Shown here piece after piece: positions 1 to 9,944 of a DNA stretch of 42,442 bases. Location: assembly GCA_038235385.1 (NCBI GenBank), contig JBBSTY010000014.1, forward strand, positions 1 to 42,442, in the 5' to 3' direction. The number at the start of each line of letters is the position of its first letter. Position 1 is the stretch's first letter. This DNA comes from JBBSTY01 sp038235385 (GTDB lineage: Bacteria; Actinomycetota; Acidimicrobiia; Acidimicrobiales; Acidimicrobilacustridaceae). The notes beneath the pieces were generated by a model that was not told the origin of the DNA, ran no database searches, and saw only the letters and a program-made list of their open reading frames with translations. Both the position numbers and the translations under genes were made by a program.

Positions 1-670
1 GGCCGAAGACCAGCGCGGTCTTCTCGAGCACGCCCGACTCCTCCATCTCGATGAGGAGGTCGGTGCCCTCACGGGTGCGTTCCCCCACCCCGGCGAACAC
101 CGAGACGCCACCGTGGTTCTGGGCCACGCGGCGGATCATCTCGGTGATGAGCACCGTCTTGCCCACACCGGCGCCGCCGAACAGGCCGATCTTGCCGCCC
201 TGCACGTACGGGGTGAGCAGGTCGATGACCTTGATGCCGGTCTGGAAGACGAGCGCCTTGGGCTCGAGGGAGTCGAAGGACGGGGCCTCGCGGTGGATGT
301 CCCACCGTTCGACGACGCCTTCGAGCGGGGCGCCGTCGGTGTCGAGCGGCTCGCCGATCACGTTGAACACGTGGCCGAGGGTGGCGTCGCCGACGGGCAC
401 CGAGATGCCACGCCCGGTGTTGCGCACCACCGCACCGCGGCTGAGGCCGTCGGTCGGCTTGAGGGCGACGACGCGGACCCGGCTGTCGCCGATCTGCTGA
501 GCGACCTCGCACGTGATGGTGACCGGCTTGTCGTCGACGGTGACGTCGATCTCGACGGCGAAGTTGATCTCGGGAAGCGAGCCGCGTGGGAACTCGACGT
601 CGACCACCGGGCCGGCGATGGCGACCACGCGACCTTCCTTGAGGGTGGTGGGGTTCTCGGTGACGGTCAT
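1..670 (-). CDS. atpD: ATP synthase subunit beta (N-terminal part, cut by window edge)
   Basis: Catalytic beta subunit of the F1 head, which binds ADP and phosphate and makes ATP on the cytoplasmic face of the membrane. The visible 223 residues start MTVTENPTTL and hold the beta-barrel domain and the beginning of the nucleotide-binding domain. The P-loop GGAGVGKT is at about residues 165-172, followed by the conserved GERTREG segment near 196-202, whose Glu activates water. The rest, including the DELSEED region, and presumably atpC lie outside the window. It is the last visible gene of the minus-strand atp operon, 61 bases after atpG. Identification is certain; only the length is unknown. 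Confidence 0.97.
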   Translation of the reverse strand, partial: MTVTENPTTLKEGRVVAIAGPVVDVEFPRGSLPEINFAVEIDVTVDDKPVTITCEVAQQIGDSRVRVVALKPTDGLSRGAVVRNTGRGISVPVGDATLGHVFNVIGEPLDTDGAPLEGVVERWDIHREAPSFDSLEPKALVFQTGIKVIDLLTPYVQGGKIGLFGGAGVGKTVLITEMIRRVAQNHGGVSVFAGVGERTREGTDLLIEMEESGVLEKTALVFG

Positions 671-731
671 CGGTTCTCTCCGGGGGTGTGTGCCGACTCG
701 GCGGCGGTGAGGCAGAAGGGCAGCGACGGGG

Positions 732-1715
732 TCAATGCTTGGACGGAACGGGATCGCGGGGGTCGAGGTGCGGCGCGAAGAGGTGCTCGGGCTGCAGGAA
801 GCTCGGCAGGGTGTCCTCCTTGGACCCCGTGTCGGAGCCCAGGGCTTCGGCACCGCTGACGATCTCCATGATCTCGGTGGTGATGGCGTCCTGGCGGGCC
901 CGGTTCATGATGCGGCTCAGGGTGATCTTGAGCTCTTCGGCGTTGTCGGTGGCGGCCTTCATGGCCCGCTGACGAGCGGCGTACTCCGACGCCGAGGCGT
1001 CGAGGAGGGCCGAGTAGATCCGGCTCTCGACGTAGCGGGGCAGCAGCTCGTTGAGGATGCCGGTGGGCGACGGCTCGTACTCGAGGTCGGCGGACGGACC
1101 GCTCGCCACGGCGCCGTCGGTGTCATCGGTCTGGAGTGGCAGGAAGCGACGGACGACCGCTTCCTGGGTGCCGGCGCTGATGAACCGCCAGTAGATGATG
1201 TCGGCCGACAGGAAGGTGCCCGCCTCGAACAGCGGCCGGATGGCCTGGCCGAGCTCACGGGCCTGCTCGTAGGTGGGCTGCTCGGTGAAGCCGAGGAACG
1301 TCTCGGTGATCTCGAAGCCACGGAACTTGAAGTAGCTCTGCGCCTTCTTGCCCACGACGAAGAGGTTGAACTTCTCGCCGTCGGCGCGTGCGGCGTTGAT
1401 CTCGCGCTCGGCCATGCGGATGACCGTGCTGTTGTAGCCACCGCAGAGGCCGCGGTCGGAGCTCACGACGATGATCGCTCGGGTGTCGGCCCCCTCGTGC
1501 TGGCGCAGGAGGGGGTGGTCGCGGGCGGCACCTGCCTTGACGAGGTCCATGATCACCGAGGTGATCTCCTCGGCGTACGGGCGGGCCGACGCGGCGCGGT
1601 CCTGGGCCTTCACCACACGGGTGGCGGCGATGAGCTCCATGGCGCGCGTGATCTTCTTCGTGGACTCGACCGACTTGATGCGGTTGCGAAGGATGCGCTC
1701 CTGACCTCCAGCCAT
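732..1715 (-). CDS. atpG: ATP synthase subunit gamma
   Basis: Central rotor shaft of F1, coupling c-ring rotation to the alpha/beta catalytic sites. The N-terminal helix (AGGQERILRNRIKSVESTKK) and the C-terminal helix (ARQDAITTEIMEIVSGAEAL) are both clear. At 327 residues it is longer than the roughly 285-residue norm. Most of the excess is a tail of about 35 residues after the conserved C-terminal helix, rich in Pro, Asp and Ser, plus a longer middle domain. The ATG lies 3 bases after the atpA stop, so the two genes are translationally coupled. Confidence 0.96.
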   Translation of the reverse strand: MAGGQERILRNRIKSVESTKKITRAMELIAATRVVKAQDRAASARPYAEEITSVIMDLVKAGAARDHPLLRQHEGADTRAIIVVSSDRGLCGGYNSTVIRMAEREINAARADGEKFNLFVVGKKAQSYFKFRGFEITETFLGFTEQPTYEQARELGQAIRPLFEAGTFLSADIIYWRFISAGTQEAVVRRFLPLQTDDTDGAVASGPSADLEYEPSPTGILNELLPRYVESRIYSALLDASASEYAARQRAMKAATDNAEELKITLSRIMNRARQDAITTEIMEIVSGAEALGSDTGSKEDTLPSFLQPEHLFAPHLDPRDPVPSKH

Positions 1716-1718
1716 GGG

Positions 1719-3359
<1,641 letters not shown>

Positions 3360-3398
3360 GGATTCAGGGTTCCTTGCGCGATGGCGGTGCGGGGAGAC

Positions 3399-3923
3399 TC
3401 AGAACGATTCTTTGAGCTGGGCGAGACGGTGACGGACCGAGCCGTCGATGACGGTGTCGCCGATCTGGGTGACGACGCCGCCGAGCACGGTGGGATCGAC
3501 GATGACGACGATGTCGACATCTTGGCCCGTGGCCGTCTTGATGGCGGCGGCGAGGCGGTCCTTCTGATCCTGGTTCAGGTCGACGGCCGACCGGACCTCG
3601 GCGATCACCGAGGACGTGAGCGACGCCGTCTTGTCGAGCAGGTGGCCGACGATGGCGGGCAGGTCACGGGCGCGACCGGCGCCGACGACGAGCGACACCA
3701 GGGCGGAGGTGGCGGGTGCCGCCTGTGCGCCGAGGAGGTCCTCGACGATCTGCTGGCGACGTGCCGCTGGGATGTGCGGATCGTTGAGCGCCTCGCGGAG
3801 CGCGTCGTTGCCCTCGACGGCCTGGGAGAACCGGAAGAGCTCGTCCTGGATCTCGTTGGCGTTGCCCTCGGCGAGGATGACGGCGTAGAAGGCGTCAGCG
3901 TAGAGATGGGCTCGTTCTCTCAT
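3399..3923 (-). CDS. atpH: ATP synthase subunit delta
   Basis: Delta (OSCP-like) subunit, 174 residues, which joins the top of F1 to the peripheral stalk. The start MRERAHLYADAFYAVI matches the family N-terminus (RYA-A-ALF pattern), and the C-terminal strands DVDIVVIVDPTVLGGVV and IGDTVIDGSVRHRLAQLK are typical. The ATG overlaps the atpF stop in an ATGA arrangement. The open frame extends further upstream, but that part lies inside atpF in another frame, so this start is preferred. Unlike mycobacteria, delta is not fused to a b subunit here. Confidence 0.95.
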   Translation of the reverse strand: MRERAHLYADAFYAVILAEGNANEIQDELFRFSQAVEGNDALREALNDPHIPAARRQQIVEDLLGAQAAPATSALVSLVVGAGRARDLPAIVGHLLDKTASLTSSVIAEVRSAVDLNQDQKDRLAAAIKTATGQDVDIVVIVDPTVLGGVVTQIGDTVIDGSVRHRLAQLKESF

Positions 3924-4456
3924 GCCTGGGCCCCCACCTGTGCGATGTAGTTGTCGATGAGTCCGGCCTGCGTGCCGGCATCGAGGTTCTTGGCGATGAC
4001 CGCTTCGGCGGCGCCGAGCGCCAGCGTGGCCACCTCGGCCTGCAGATCGGCGATGGCCTGCTGCTTGGACGACTCGATGTCGCTGACCGCACGCACCTTG
4101 ATGCCTTCGGCGTCCTCGTCGGCCCGGGCGATGATCTGGGCCTTGAGCGCCTCGGCGGTCTGACGGGCCTCGACGAGGATCCGCTGACGCTCGTTCTCCG
4201 CATCGGCGATGCGGGTCTGGACGCCGTCGAGCTTGGCGCCGGCGTCGCTCGATGCCTTGGCGGCGTCGTCGATCTCCTTGGCGATCCGCTCGGTGCGGGC
4301 CTTCATGGCGGCCTTGGCCGGCGGAAGCGCCTTCCACCAGAGGATCCCGGCGACGATCAAGAACGACGCGAGCGCCCAGTAGAGCTCGGTGAGCTCGGGC
4401 CAGATCGGGTGGTTGGGTCCGTGCGCCTCAGCGGCGAGGATGAGTTGTTGGAACAT
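3920..4456 (-). CDS. atpF: ATP synthase subunit b
   Basis: Peripheral stalk subunit, 178 residues. One N-terminal membrane helix (about residues 22-40, ELYWALASFLIVAGILWW) is followed by a long charged Ala-rich coiled coil reaching the C-terminus. The start MFQQLILAAEAHGPNHP is chosen because upstream residues in the same frame are Arg/Pro-rich shadow coding from the preceding gene. It is the second of two consecutive b-type genes, 16 bases after the first, and its stop overlaps the atpH start. Being second of the pair, it corresponds by position to b in cyanobacterial-type b'/b operons. Confidence 0.92.
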   Translation of the reverse strand: MFQQLILAAEAHGPNHPIWPELTELYWALASFLIVAGILWWKALPPAKAAMKARTERIAKEIDDAAKASSDAGAKLDGVQTRIADAENERQRILVEARQTAEALKAQIIARADEDAEGIKVRAVSDIESSKQQAIADLQAEVATLALGAAEAVIAKNLDAGTQAGLIDNYIAQVGAQA

Positions 4457-4472
4457 GGGGTCTCCTGCCCGA

Positions 4473-5027
4473 TCAGTTCTGCGAGCCGACGCGGTCGAGG
4501 TACTCGTCGACCGTGGCCCGTTGGGCACCGGCATCGAGCGGCTTCTGCACGACGGCCTGGGCCGCCTGCAACGCGATGGTGGCCACGCTCTCGCGCATCG
4601 AGGCGAGCGCCTCGGCCTTGGCCTGGGTGACTTCGGCCGCGGCGGCCGCACGGAGCGCGCCGACCTCGGCGTCCGCCGCCCCCAACTTCTCCTTGCGGGT
4701 GAGCTCGGCCTGAGCCCGGGCGTCGTCGATGATGCGACTTGCCTCGACCCGGGCGCTGGCCAACGACGCCTCGTACTCGGTCAGTGCGAGGTCGGCCTGC
4801 CCGGTGGCCGCTTCGGCCTGGGCGAGGTCGGCACGGACCTTGTCGTCACGTTCGGCCATCGTGCGCTGCACCGGCGGGAGCAGGACGAACTTCATGAGCG
4901 CCCACAGCGCGACGAACGTGACCAGACCCCAGAACATCTCGTTCGGGACGGGAAGGATGGGGTTGTTCGGCTGCTCGGCCGCACCGCTCTCTGCGGCGAA
5001 CACGAGGAAGCTCGCGAACTGGACCAC
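4473..5027 (-). CDS. ATP synthase subunit b' (second b-type stalk subunit)
   Basis: 184-residue b-family protein. A short Glu/Ala/Pro-rich N-terminus is followed by one membrane helix at about residues 31-52 (NEMFWGLVTFVALWALMKFV), the PPVQRTMAERDDKV hinge, and a long Ala/Glu/Arg coiled coil. It clearly resembles its downstream neighbour in plan but not in sequence, so it is not a recent tandem duplicate. The order a-c-b'-b-delta-alpha-gamma-beta matches operons in which b and b' form a heterodimeric stalk; assigning b' to this copy is inference from position. It follows atpE by 68 bases. Confidence 0.9.
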   Translation of the reverse strand: MVQFASFLVFAAESGAAEQPNNPILPVPNEMFWGLVTFVALWALMKFVLLPPVQRTMAERDDKVRADLAQAEAATGQADLALTEYEASLASARVEASRIIDDARAQAELTRKEKLGAADAEVGALRAAAAAEVTQAKAEALASMRESVATIALQAAQAVVQKPLDAGAQRATVDEYLDRVGSQN

Positions 5028-5095
5028 GAGGGTCTCCTTGGTTCAGAGGATCGGGGATCGAAGTCGAATCGAACGGGTCGAGTCGACGGGGTGCC

Positions 5096-5386
5096 TCAGG
5101 CGAACTTGAGGAGGATGAACACGACGAAGCCGATGAGGGCGAGCGCCTCGGTGAAGGCGATGCCGAGGAACATGGTGGTACGGACCATGCCGGCGGCTTC
5201 GGGCTGGCGGGCCATGGCCTGGACCGACTGGCCGACCAGCACACCGATGCCGATGCCCGGTCCGATGGCCGCGAGGCCGTAGGCCAGACCGGCGTTGGTG
5301 GCCGCCGAGACGTTTTTCAGGTCAGCAGCGGTGGTTGCTTCGCCGGCAGCCTGTGCCACGGTGCCGAGAGTTCCAAGAACGCTCAT
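5096..5386 (-). CDS. atpE: ATP synthase subunit c (rotor ring)
   Basis: 96-residue two-helix proteolipid of the Fo rotor. Helix 1 carries the Gly-rich packing motif (GLAAIGPGIGIGVLVG, about 38-52), the polar loop is ARQPEAAG (59-66), and the ion carrier is Glu80 in FTEALAL of helix 2. Helix 1 has no Gln and there is no Ser/Thr after Glu80, so a proton rather than sodium ring is expected. The N-terminus is about 20 residues longer than the common 75-80 residue form. A clear AGGAG-type ribosome site (CAGGAGAACCGACAG) precedes the ATG, which suits the high stoichiometry needed. Confidence 0.97.
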   Translation of the reverse strand: MSVLGTLGTVAQAAGEATTAADLKNVSAATNAGLAYGLAAIGPGIGIGVLVGQSVQAMARQPEAAGMVRTTMFLGIAFTEALALIGFVVFILLKFA

Positions 5387-5492
5387 CTGTCGGTTCTCCT
5401 GTTGGTATCTGGGTTGCGCCGCCGAACACCGGCGACGACAGCTTGTTTCGAATCGCCCGGGTGGGCGACCGGGAAGGTCGGGAAGGTCGGGA

Positions 5493-6278
5493 TCAGTGGT
5501 CGGGGTGCGCCGCGCCGCCGATGTACACGGCAGCGAGGATGGTGAACACGTAGGCCTGGAGGAACGCCACCATGACCTCGAACGCGGTGAGGGCCACCAG
5601 CATCGGGAACGAGAGGACGAGTGCGGCGGCCACCAGCGAGGCGGTGAACAGCGCGATGCAGAGCACGGCGAAGGTCACCAGCAGGATGTGGCCGGCGAGC
5701 ATGTTGGCGAAGAGACGAACGGCGAGCGAGAAGGGCCGCACGATGAAGGTCGAGATGAACTCGATCGGCGTGACCAGGATGTAGAGCGCCTTGGGCACGC
5801 CCGGGGGGAACACCGCGTTGAAGAAGTACTTGGGACCCTGCGCCTTGATGCCCACGCAGATGAAGAACGCCCAGGTGAGCAGGGCGAGGATGGCCGGGTT
5901 GGCCATGCGGGCGTTGGCCGGCATCAGGAACGGGGGGATGACCTCGAACATGTTGCCGATCAGGATGAAGAAGAACAGCGAGCCGAGGAACGGGATGTAC
6001 TTCTCACCGCCGTGGCCGATGGTCTGCTGGACGATGCCCTTGTCGATGAAGTCGACCGACACCTCCATGAGGTTCTGCACGCCACGGGGCACGAGCGACT
6101 TCTTCGAGCCGGCGATGAGGAACAGCACCGCGGTGACCACCACGGCGACGACGTTGTAGAGGGCGATCTTGTTGAAGCCCCACCAGATGTCTTCCCCGCC
6201 GAAGAAGTTCGGCCATTCGACCAGGTTCTCGATCGGCGGGAACTCGAGCTGGGCGAGGATCGGCAAAGTCGACGACAC
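5493..6278 (-). CDS. atpB: ATP synthase subunit a
   Basis: 261-residue membrane subunit forming the proton half-channels beside the c-ring, with several hydrophobic helices. The essential Arg is in the segment PFSLAVRLFANMLAGH, and the last helices (FEVMVAFLQAYVFTIL) are typical. I chose the GTG at 6278 (VSSTLPILAQLEFPP): an AAGGAG site sits about 10 bases upstream, and it begins just after the stop of the preceding gene. A longer frame reaching 6359 overlaps that gene and has an unrelated Pro/Arg-rich start. It lies 106 bases before atpE. Confidence 0.94.
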   Translation of the reverse strand: MSSTLPILAQLEFPPIENLVEWPNFFGGEDIWWGFNKIALYNVVAVVVTAVLFLIAGSKKSLVPRGVQNLMEVSVDFIDKGIVQQTIGHGGEKYIPFLGSLFFFILIGNMFEVIPPFLMPANARMANPAILALLTWAFFICVGIKAQGPKYFFNAVFPPGVPKALYILVTPIEFISTFIVRPFSLAVRLFANMLAGHILLVTFAVLCIALFTASLVAAALVLSFPMLVALTAFEVMVAFLQAYVFTILAAVYIGGAAHPDH

Positions 6279-6282
6279 GAGG

Positions 6283-6801
6283 TCAGAACTCCTTCTGAGC
6301 GGGAGCGGAGCGTTCGGGTACGGGAGCGACGTCCGGCGTGACGGTGGCTGCGGCGGCACGAGCCGACGCAGTCGCCTTCGGCTTGAGCCCGGGGTGCGCG
6401 AGGTTGGCGGAGATGTACCTCATCTCCCAGAACAGGAGACCGAGGTGGGTGACGACCAGGGTGATGCCGAAGGGCACGACCAACATCCACGATGCCTCGC
6501 GGGCGGCGAAGAAGGCGCCGAACACGATGGCCATGCGGATGAAGAACCCGAACATCGACATGCCCATGAGCATCCCGACCGAGATGCGGGCACCGGTGGC
6601 GTCGAGGAAGGCGGCAACGACGAAGTTGACCACGACGATGGCGATCGCGTAGGTGGTCGAGATGGCGCCGTTGAGGCCCCAGATGAGGCCGAACACGACG
6701 ATCACCACGGGCGCGGCCATCGCGGCGCGCTTCACCATGTCGCGGACGATCTCCGATTCGGGAGCGGGACCCTCGAGCGGGCCTACGAACGTTTCGCCCA
6801 T
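6283..6801 (-). CDS. AtpI-like membrane protein at head of atp operon
   Basis: 172-residue protein with four predicted membrane helices (roughly residues 27-45, 47-66, 75-97 and 104-124) followed by a cytoplasmic Ala/Pro-rich tail. Position and topology fit the weakly conserved AtpI / ATP synthase protein I group; AtpI is known in some bacteria as a c-ring assembly factor, but sequence conservation here is low. The ATG has a strong GGAGGGGCC ribosome site. It overlaps the upstream atpZ-like gene by 19 bases, and atpB starts 4 bases after its stop, so it is surely part of the operon. Confidence 0.75.
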   Translation of the reverse strand: MGETFVGPLEGPAPESEIVRDMVKRAAMAAPVVIVVFGLIWGLNGAISTTYAIAIVVVNFVVAAFLDATGARISVGMLMGMSMFGFFIRMAIVFGAFFAAREASWMLVVPFGITLVVTHLGLLFWEMRYISANLAHPGLKPKATASARAAAATVTPDVAPVPERSAPAQKEF

Positions 6802-7034
6802 GGCCCCTCCGCGTCGTGCGCCTGCATCTCGAGGTCGTAGGTGTAGTAGATCTTCGCGACGGCGCCACCGAGGCCGACCACCGCGAAGACCACGGTGAGC
6901 CAGGGCGTGGTGCCGATCCAGCGGTCGAGCCCGTAGCCGACGAGCGCGAAGAGCAACGGGCTCACGACGAGCTCGAAGGATCCATGGCTCTTGTGCATCG
7001 ACTGCGTGAGCTCGCGTCTTTGCGAATCGGACAC
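6783..7034 (-). CDS. AtpZ/AtpI-family small membrane protein
   Basis: 83-residue protein if read from the GTG at 7034 (VSDSQRRELTQSMHKSHG). It has two hydrophobic helices at about 23-39 and 45-64, and the family pattern GYGLDRWIGTTPW between them followed by a Gly-rich second helix. AtpZ partners AtpI in some ATP synthases, where a role in magnesium or calcium transport and c-ring assembly has been proposed. An alternative ATG at 7124 would add 30 Arg/Pro-rich residues. That ATG lies 5 bases after a TAGTTT box and would be leaderless, so the start is open. First gene of the operon. Confidence 0.72.
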   Translation of the reverse strand: MSDSQRRELTQSMHKSHGSFELVVSPLLFALVGYGLDRWIGTTPWLTVVFAVVGLGGAVAKIYYTYDLEMQAHDAEGPWAKRS

Positions 7035-7129
7035 TTGGGGACACCTGCGAGTCGTGACTGGACGCCGGGGATCCGGTCGCCCGACCGGCGACGCCATGGG
7101 CGGTCGGCGGCGCTTGTGAAGCATTTCCC

Positions 7130-7159
7130 AAACTAGTGGGGCGCTTCGCGAGGCTGCAA
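7130..7159 (-). promoter_or_regulatory. Candidate promoter of the atp operon
   Basis: On the minus strand TTGCAG (7154-7159), an 18-base spacer and TAGTTT (7130-7135) form a plausible housekeeping sigma site. It lies directly upstream of the atpZ-like gene and downstream of wecA. Transcription would begin close to the ATG at 7124. It is a visual consensus match only. Confidence 0.4.
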
Positions 7160-7222
7160 ATTCCCAACCGGCACGATGGCCAACTCGGCTCGCGGCAGCC
7201 CGCGAGATCGGTTCCGGCGCGC

Positions 7223-8506
7223 TCAGCCCTCGGCGGGGTCCGCCCGTTCGGTCGGGGCGTGGCGACCGGGAACGTCGAACGACGCCAGGGCCTCGGCGGG
7301 CGAGACCCGCGCCGGATCACCCGATCCCGAGGGATGGGGCTCGTCGGCACCCGATGCGCCGGCCGCGGCCTCGGCTGCGGTCGCGGCCCGCCGATCGGCG
7401 CGGGTCGAGCGCACCCCGGGGTGCAGGACGGTGAACAGCGCCAGGCACAGCGCAGCGATGCCGACCGGCACCAGGGCGTTGCCCTTGCCGTCGCTGTAGG
7501 TCGGGTAGAGGACCAGGATCGACAGCAGCGCGGTCCACCCCCAGAGGATCAGGACGCTGCGACGCTGCCCGTGCCCCAGGCGCACGAGGCGATGGTGGAT
7601 GTGCTCGTTGTCGGCACCCGACGGCGCCTTGCGCTTGGCCGCACGGCGGACGATCGCCAGGAACGTGTCGAAGATCGGCACGCCGAGGATGAACAAGGGG
7701 ATGAACATCGGGGCGAAGAAGAAGTACGTCTGTCCGCTGAACTGCACGTTCTGGTCGACACGACCGCCGACCACCATGGTGGAGGCCGCCATCAGCAGCC
7801 CGAGCAGGAGCGCGCCACCGTCGCCCATGAAGATCTTGGCGGGGTGGAAGTTGAACGGCAGGAAGCCGACGCACATGCCGAGCACGATGATCGCGACCAG
7901 GGGAGCGATGTTGCCGTCGGTCAGGATGTCGAGGTCGAGCAGCCGCATCGTGTAGAGGAAGAACGTGCCTGCGGCGATGGCCACGATGCCTGCGGCGAGA
8001 CCGTCGAGACCATCGATGAAGTTGATGGCGTTGGTCATGCCGAGCACCCACACGACGCTCAACAGATACGAGAAGTTGGGGTCGAGCGCCACCACCCCGA
8101 TGAACGGCACGCGGAACACCGACATCGAGATGCCGAGGAACACCAGCACGCTCGCGCACAGCACGATCCCCGCCATCTTGGCGGGCGGGGACACGTCGCG
8201 GATGTCGTCGATGGTGCCGACGGCGAGCATCAGGACGGCCGCGATCACCAGGCCGAGCGGCTCGGTGGAGTTGGTGAAGATCGCCTCCAGCACGTCGAGC
8301 CGGGCGGCGACCGCCATGCCCACGAGGAACCCCACCAACATCGCCGCACCGCCGAGGACCGGCGTGGGCCGGGCGTGGACACGCCGCTCGTCGGGCATGC
8401 TCACCGCGCCGACGCGGAACGCGACCCAGCGGAACAGCGGCGTGCAGACGAACGTCGTCGACGCGACGACCAACAGCACGATCCCGTACGCCTGAGGTGT
8501 GCTCAC
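7223..8506 (-). CDS. wecA: WecA/TagO-type undecaprenyl-phosphate sugar-1-phosphate transferase
   Basis: Integral membrane enzyme of the MraY/WecA superfamily. It transfers a HexNAc-1-phosphate from a UDP-sugar to undecaprenyl (or decaprenyl) phosphate, starting a cell-wall polymer such as arabinogalactan linker or teichoic-type glycan. Visible signatures are PDERRVHARPTPVLGG near the N-terminus, NFIDGLDGLAAG (Asp-rich site), KIFMGDGGALLLG, and HIHHRL, the last typical of WecA rather than MraY. About ten membrane helices are followed by a soluble tail of about 70 Ala/Arg/Asp-rich residues. I prefer the GTG at 8506 with GGGAGG upstream; an ATG at 8533 is possible. In mycobacteria wecA (rfe) also sits just before atp. 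Confidence 0.92.
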   Translation of the reverse strand: MSTPQAYGIVLLVVASTTFVCTPLFRWVAFRVGAVSMPDERRVHARPTPVLGGAAMLVGFLVGMAVAARLDVLEAIFTNSTEPLGLVIAAVLMLAVGTIDDIRDVSPPAKMAGIVLCASVLVFLGISMSVFRVPFIGVVALDPNFSYLLSVVWVLGMTNAINFIDGLDGLAAGIVAIAAGTFFLYTMRLLDLDILTDGNIAPLVAIIVLGMCVGFLPFNFHPAKIFMGDGGALLLGLLMAASTMVVGGRVDQNVQFSGQTYFFFAPMFIPLFILGVPIFDTFLAIVRRAAKRKAPSGADNEHIHHRLVRLGHGQRRSVLILWGWTALLSILVLYPTYSDGKGNALVPVGIAALCLALFTVLHPGVRSTRADRRAATAAEAAAGASGADEPHPSGSGDPARVSPAEALASFDVPGRHAPTERADPAEG

Positions 8507-8573
8507 TCGCGGAACCCGCCTCCCCGCCCACATCGAGGCAGTCGCGTCGACATGGGGTCGTGTGCCGTGGCGA

Positions 8574-9815
8574 TCAGGGATAGGGGACGAACTTGGAGCA
8601 CAGGTTCGCGACCTCTTCGCGCACCGAGGCGATCTCCGCCGGGTCGGCGCGGCCTCGGAGCGCTCGGCTGATCAGGTGGCCGATCGTGGCCATCTCCGGC
8701 TCGGTCATGCCCTGGGTGGTGACCGCCGGCGTGCCGATGCGCACCCCGCTGGTGACGAAGGGCGACCGGGGCTCGTCGGGGATGGTGTTCTTGTTGAGCG
8801 TGATCCCGGCGTCGTCGAGCACGAGTTGGGCTTCCTTGCCGGTGAGCTCGGCGTCGAACCCCCGGAGGTCGACGAGCATGAGGTGGTTGTCGGTGCCGCC
8901 GGAGACGAGGCGGAACCCCTCCGAGGCCAAGGTCGCGGCCAGGGCCCGGGCGTTGGCGACGATCTGCGCGGCGTAGGCCGCGAAGCTGGGATGCGCGGCC
9001 TCACGGAACGCCACCGCCTTGGCGGCGATCACATGCTCGAGCGGGCCGCCCTGCAACCCGGGGAAGATCGCCTTGTCGATGGCCTTGGCGTGCTCCTCAC
9101 GAGCGAGGATGCAGCCGCCGCGCGGGCCTCGGAGCGTCTTGTGGGTGGTGAAGGTGACGACATCTGCGTAGGGCACCGGGTTCGGGTGCGCCCCTCCGGC
9201 GATGAGCCCGGCGATGTGCGCGGCGTCGAACAGCAGCAGCGCACCGACCTCGTCGGCGATCTCACGGAGGATGGCGGGATCGATGATGCGGGAGTAGGCC
9301 GTCGCCCCGGCGACGATCATCTTGGGGTGCTCGCGCTTGGCCATGTCGCGGATCTCGTCGTAGTCGAGCCGCTCGTCGCTCTCGGTGACGCCGTAGGAGA
9401 CGAAGTCGTACAGGCGACCGCTGGCGTTCACCGGTGATCCGTGGGTCAGGTGCCCCCCGTGATCGAGGCTCATCCCGAGGACCTTGTCGCCGACCTCGAG
9501 CAGCGCGAGGTACACCCCGATGTTGGCGTTGGCACCCGAGTGCGGTTGCACGTTGGCGTGGTCCGCTCCGAAGAGCGCCTTCACCCGCTCGATCGCCAGG
9601 GTCTCGACCTCGTCGACGAAGACGTTCCCCCCGTAGTAGCGCTTGGTCGGATAGCCCTCGCTGTACTTGTTCGTGAGGATCGATCCGGTGGCCTCCATCA
9701 CCGCGGGCGACGTGAAGTTCTCCGACGCGATCAGCTGGAGGCCGGTGTTCTGCCGTTCGACCTCTCGGTCGAGGAGGTCGAACACGGCGGTGTCACGATC
9801 GGTGGGCCAACCCAT
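8574..9815 (-). CDS. glyA: Serine hydroxymethyltransferase
   Basis: 413-residue PLP enzyme that interconverts serine and glycine with tetrahydrofolate, the main source of one-carbon units. The N-terminal signature (NTGLQLIASENFTSPAVMEA), the substrate segment NKYSEGYPTKRYYGG and the PLP lysine Lys226 in FTTHKTLRGPRGG are all present. The start MGWPTDRDTAVFDLL is preferred over an upstream in-frame ATG because it has an AAAGGCAGG ribosome site and matches the usual family start. It lies 67 bases from wecA on the same strand; the phosphatase-glyA-wecA order recalls Streptomyces. Confidence 0.97.
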   Translation of the reverse strand: MGWPTDRDTAVFDLLDREVERQNTGLQLIASENFTSPAVMEATGSILTNKYSEGYPTKRYYGGNVFVDEVETLAIERVKALFGADHANVQPHSGANANIGVYLALLEVGDKVLGMSLDHGGHLTHGSPVNASGRLYDFVSYGVTESDERLDYDEIRDMAKREHPKMIVAGATAYSRIIDPAILREIADEVGALLLFDAAHIAGLIAGGAHPNPVPYADVVTFTTHKTLRGPRGGCILAREEHAKAIDKAIFPGLQGGPLEHVIAAKAVAFREAAHPSFAAYAAQIVANARALAATLASEGFRLVSGGTDNHLMLVDLRGFDAELTGKEAQLVLDDAGITLNKNTIPDEPRSPFVTSGVRIGTPAVTTQGMTEPEMATIGHLISRALRGRADPAEIASVREEVANLCSKFVPYP

Positions 9816-9944
9816 GGTCCTGCCTTTCTCTGGAACGACGGACGGCCGCCTCGAGCGGCGAACGACGCAGGTGGAGCCTCGGAGCAACGTACCGGAGCCG
9901 ACCCCGGTGCAGGAACACCGCCGACGGGCGTGGGGTGGGCCCGC

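Noticed and set aside
5096..5386. Sodium-driven ATP synthase
   Set aside because: The c subunit lacks the helix-1 Gln and the Ser/Thr after the carrier Glu that bind sodium, so a proton ring is more likely.
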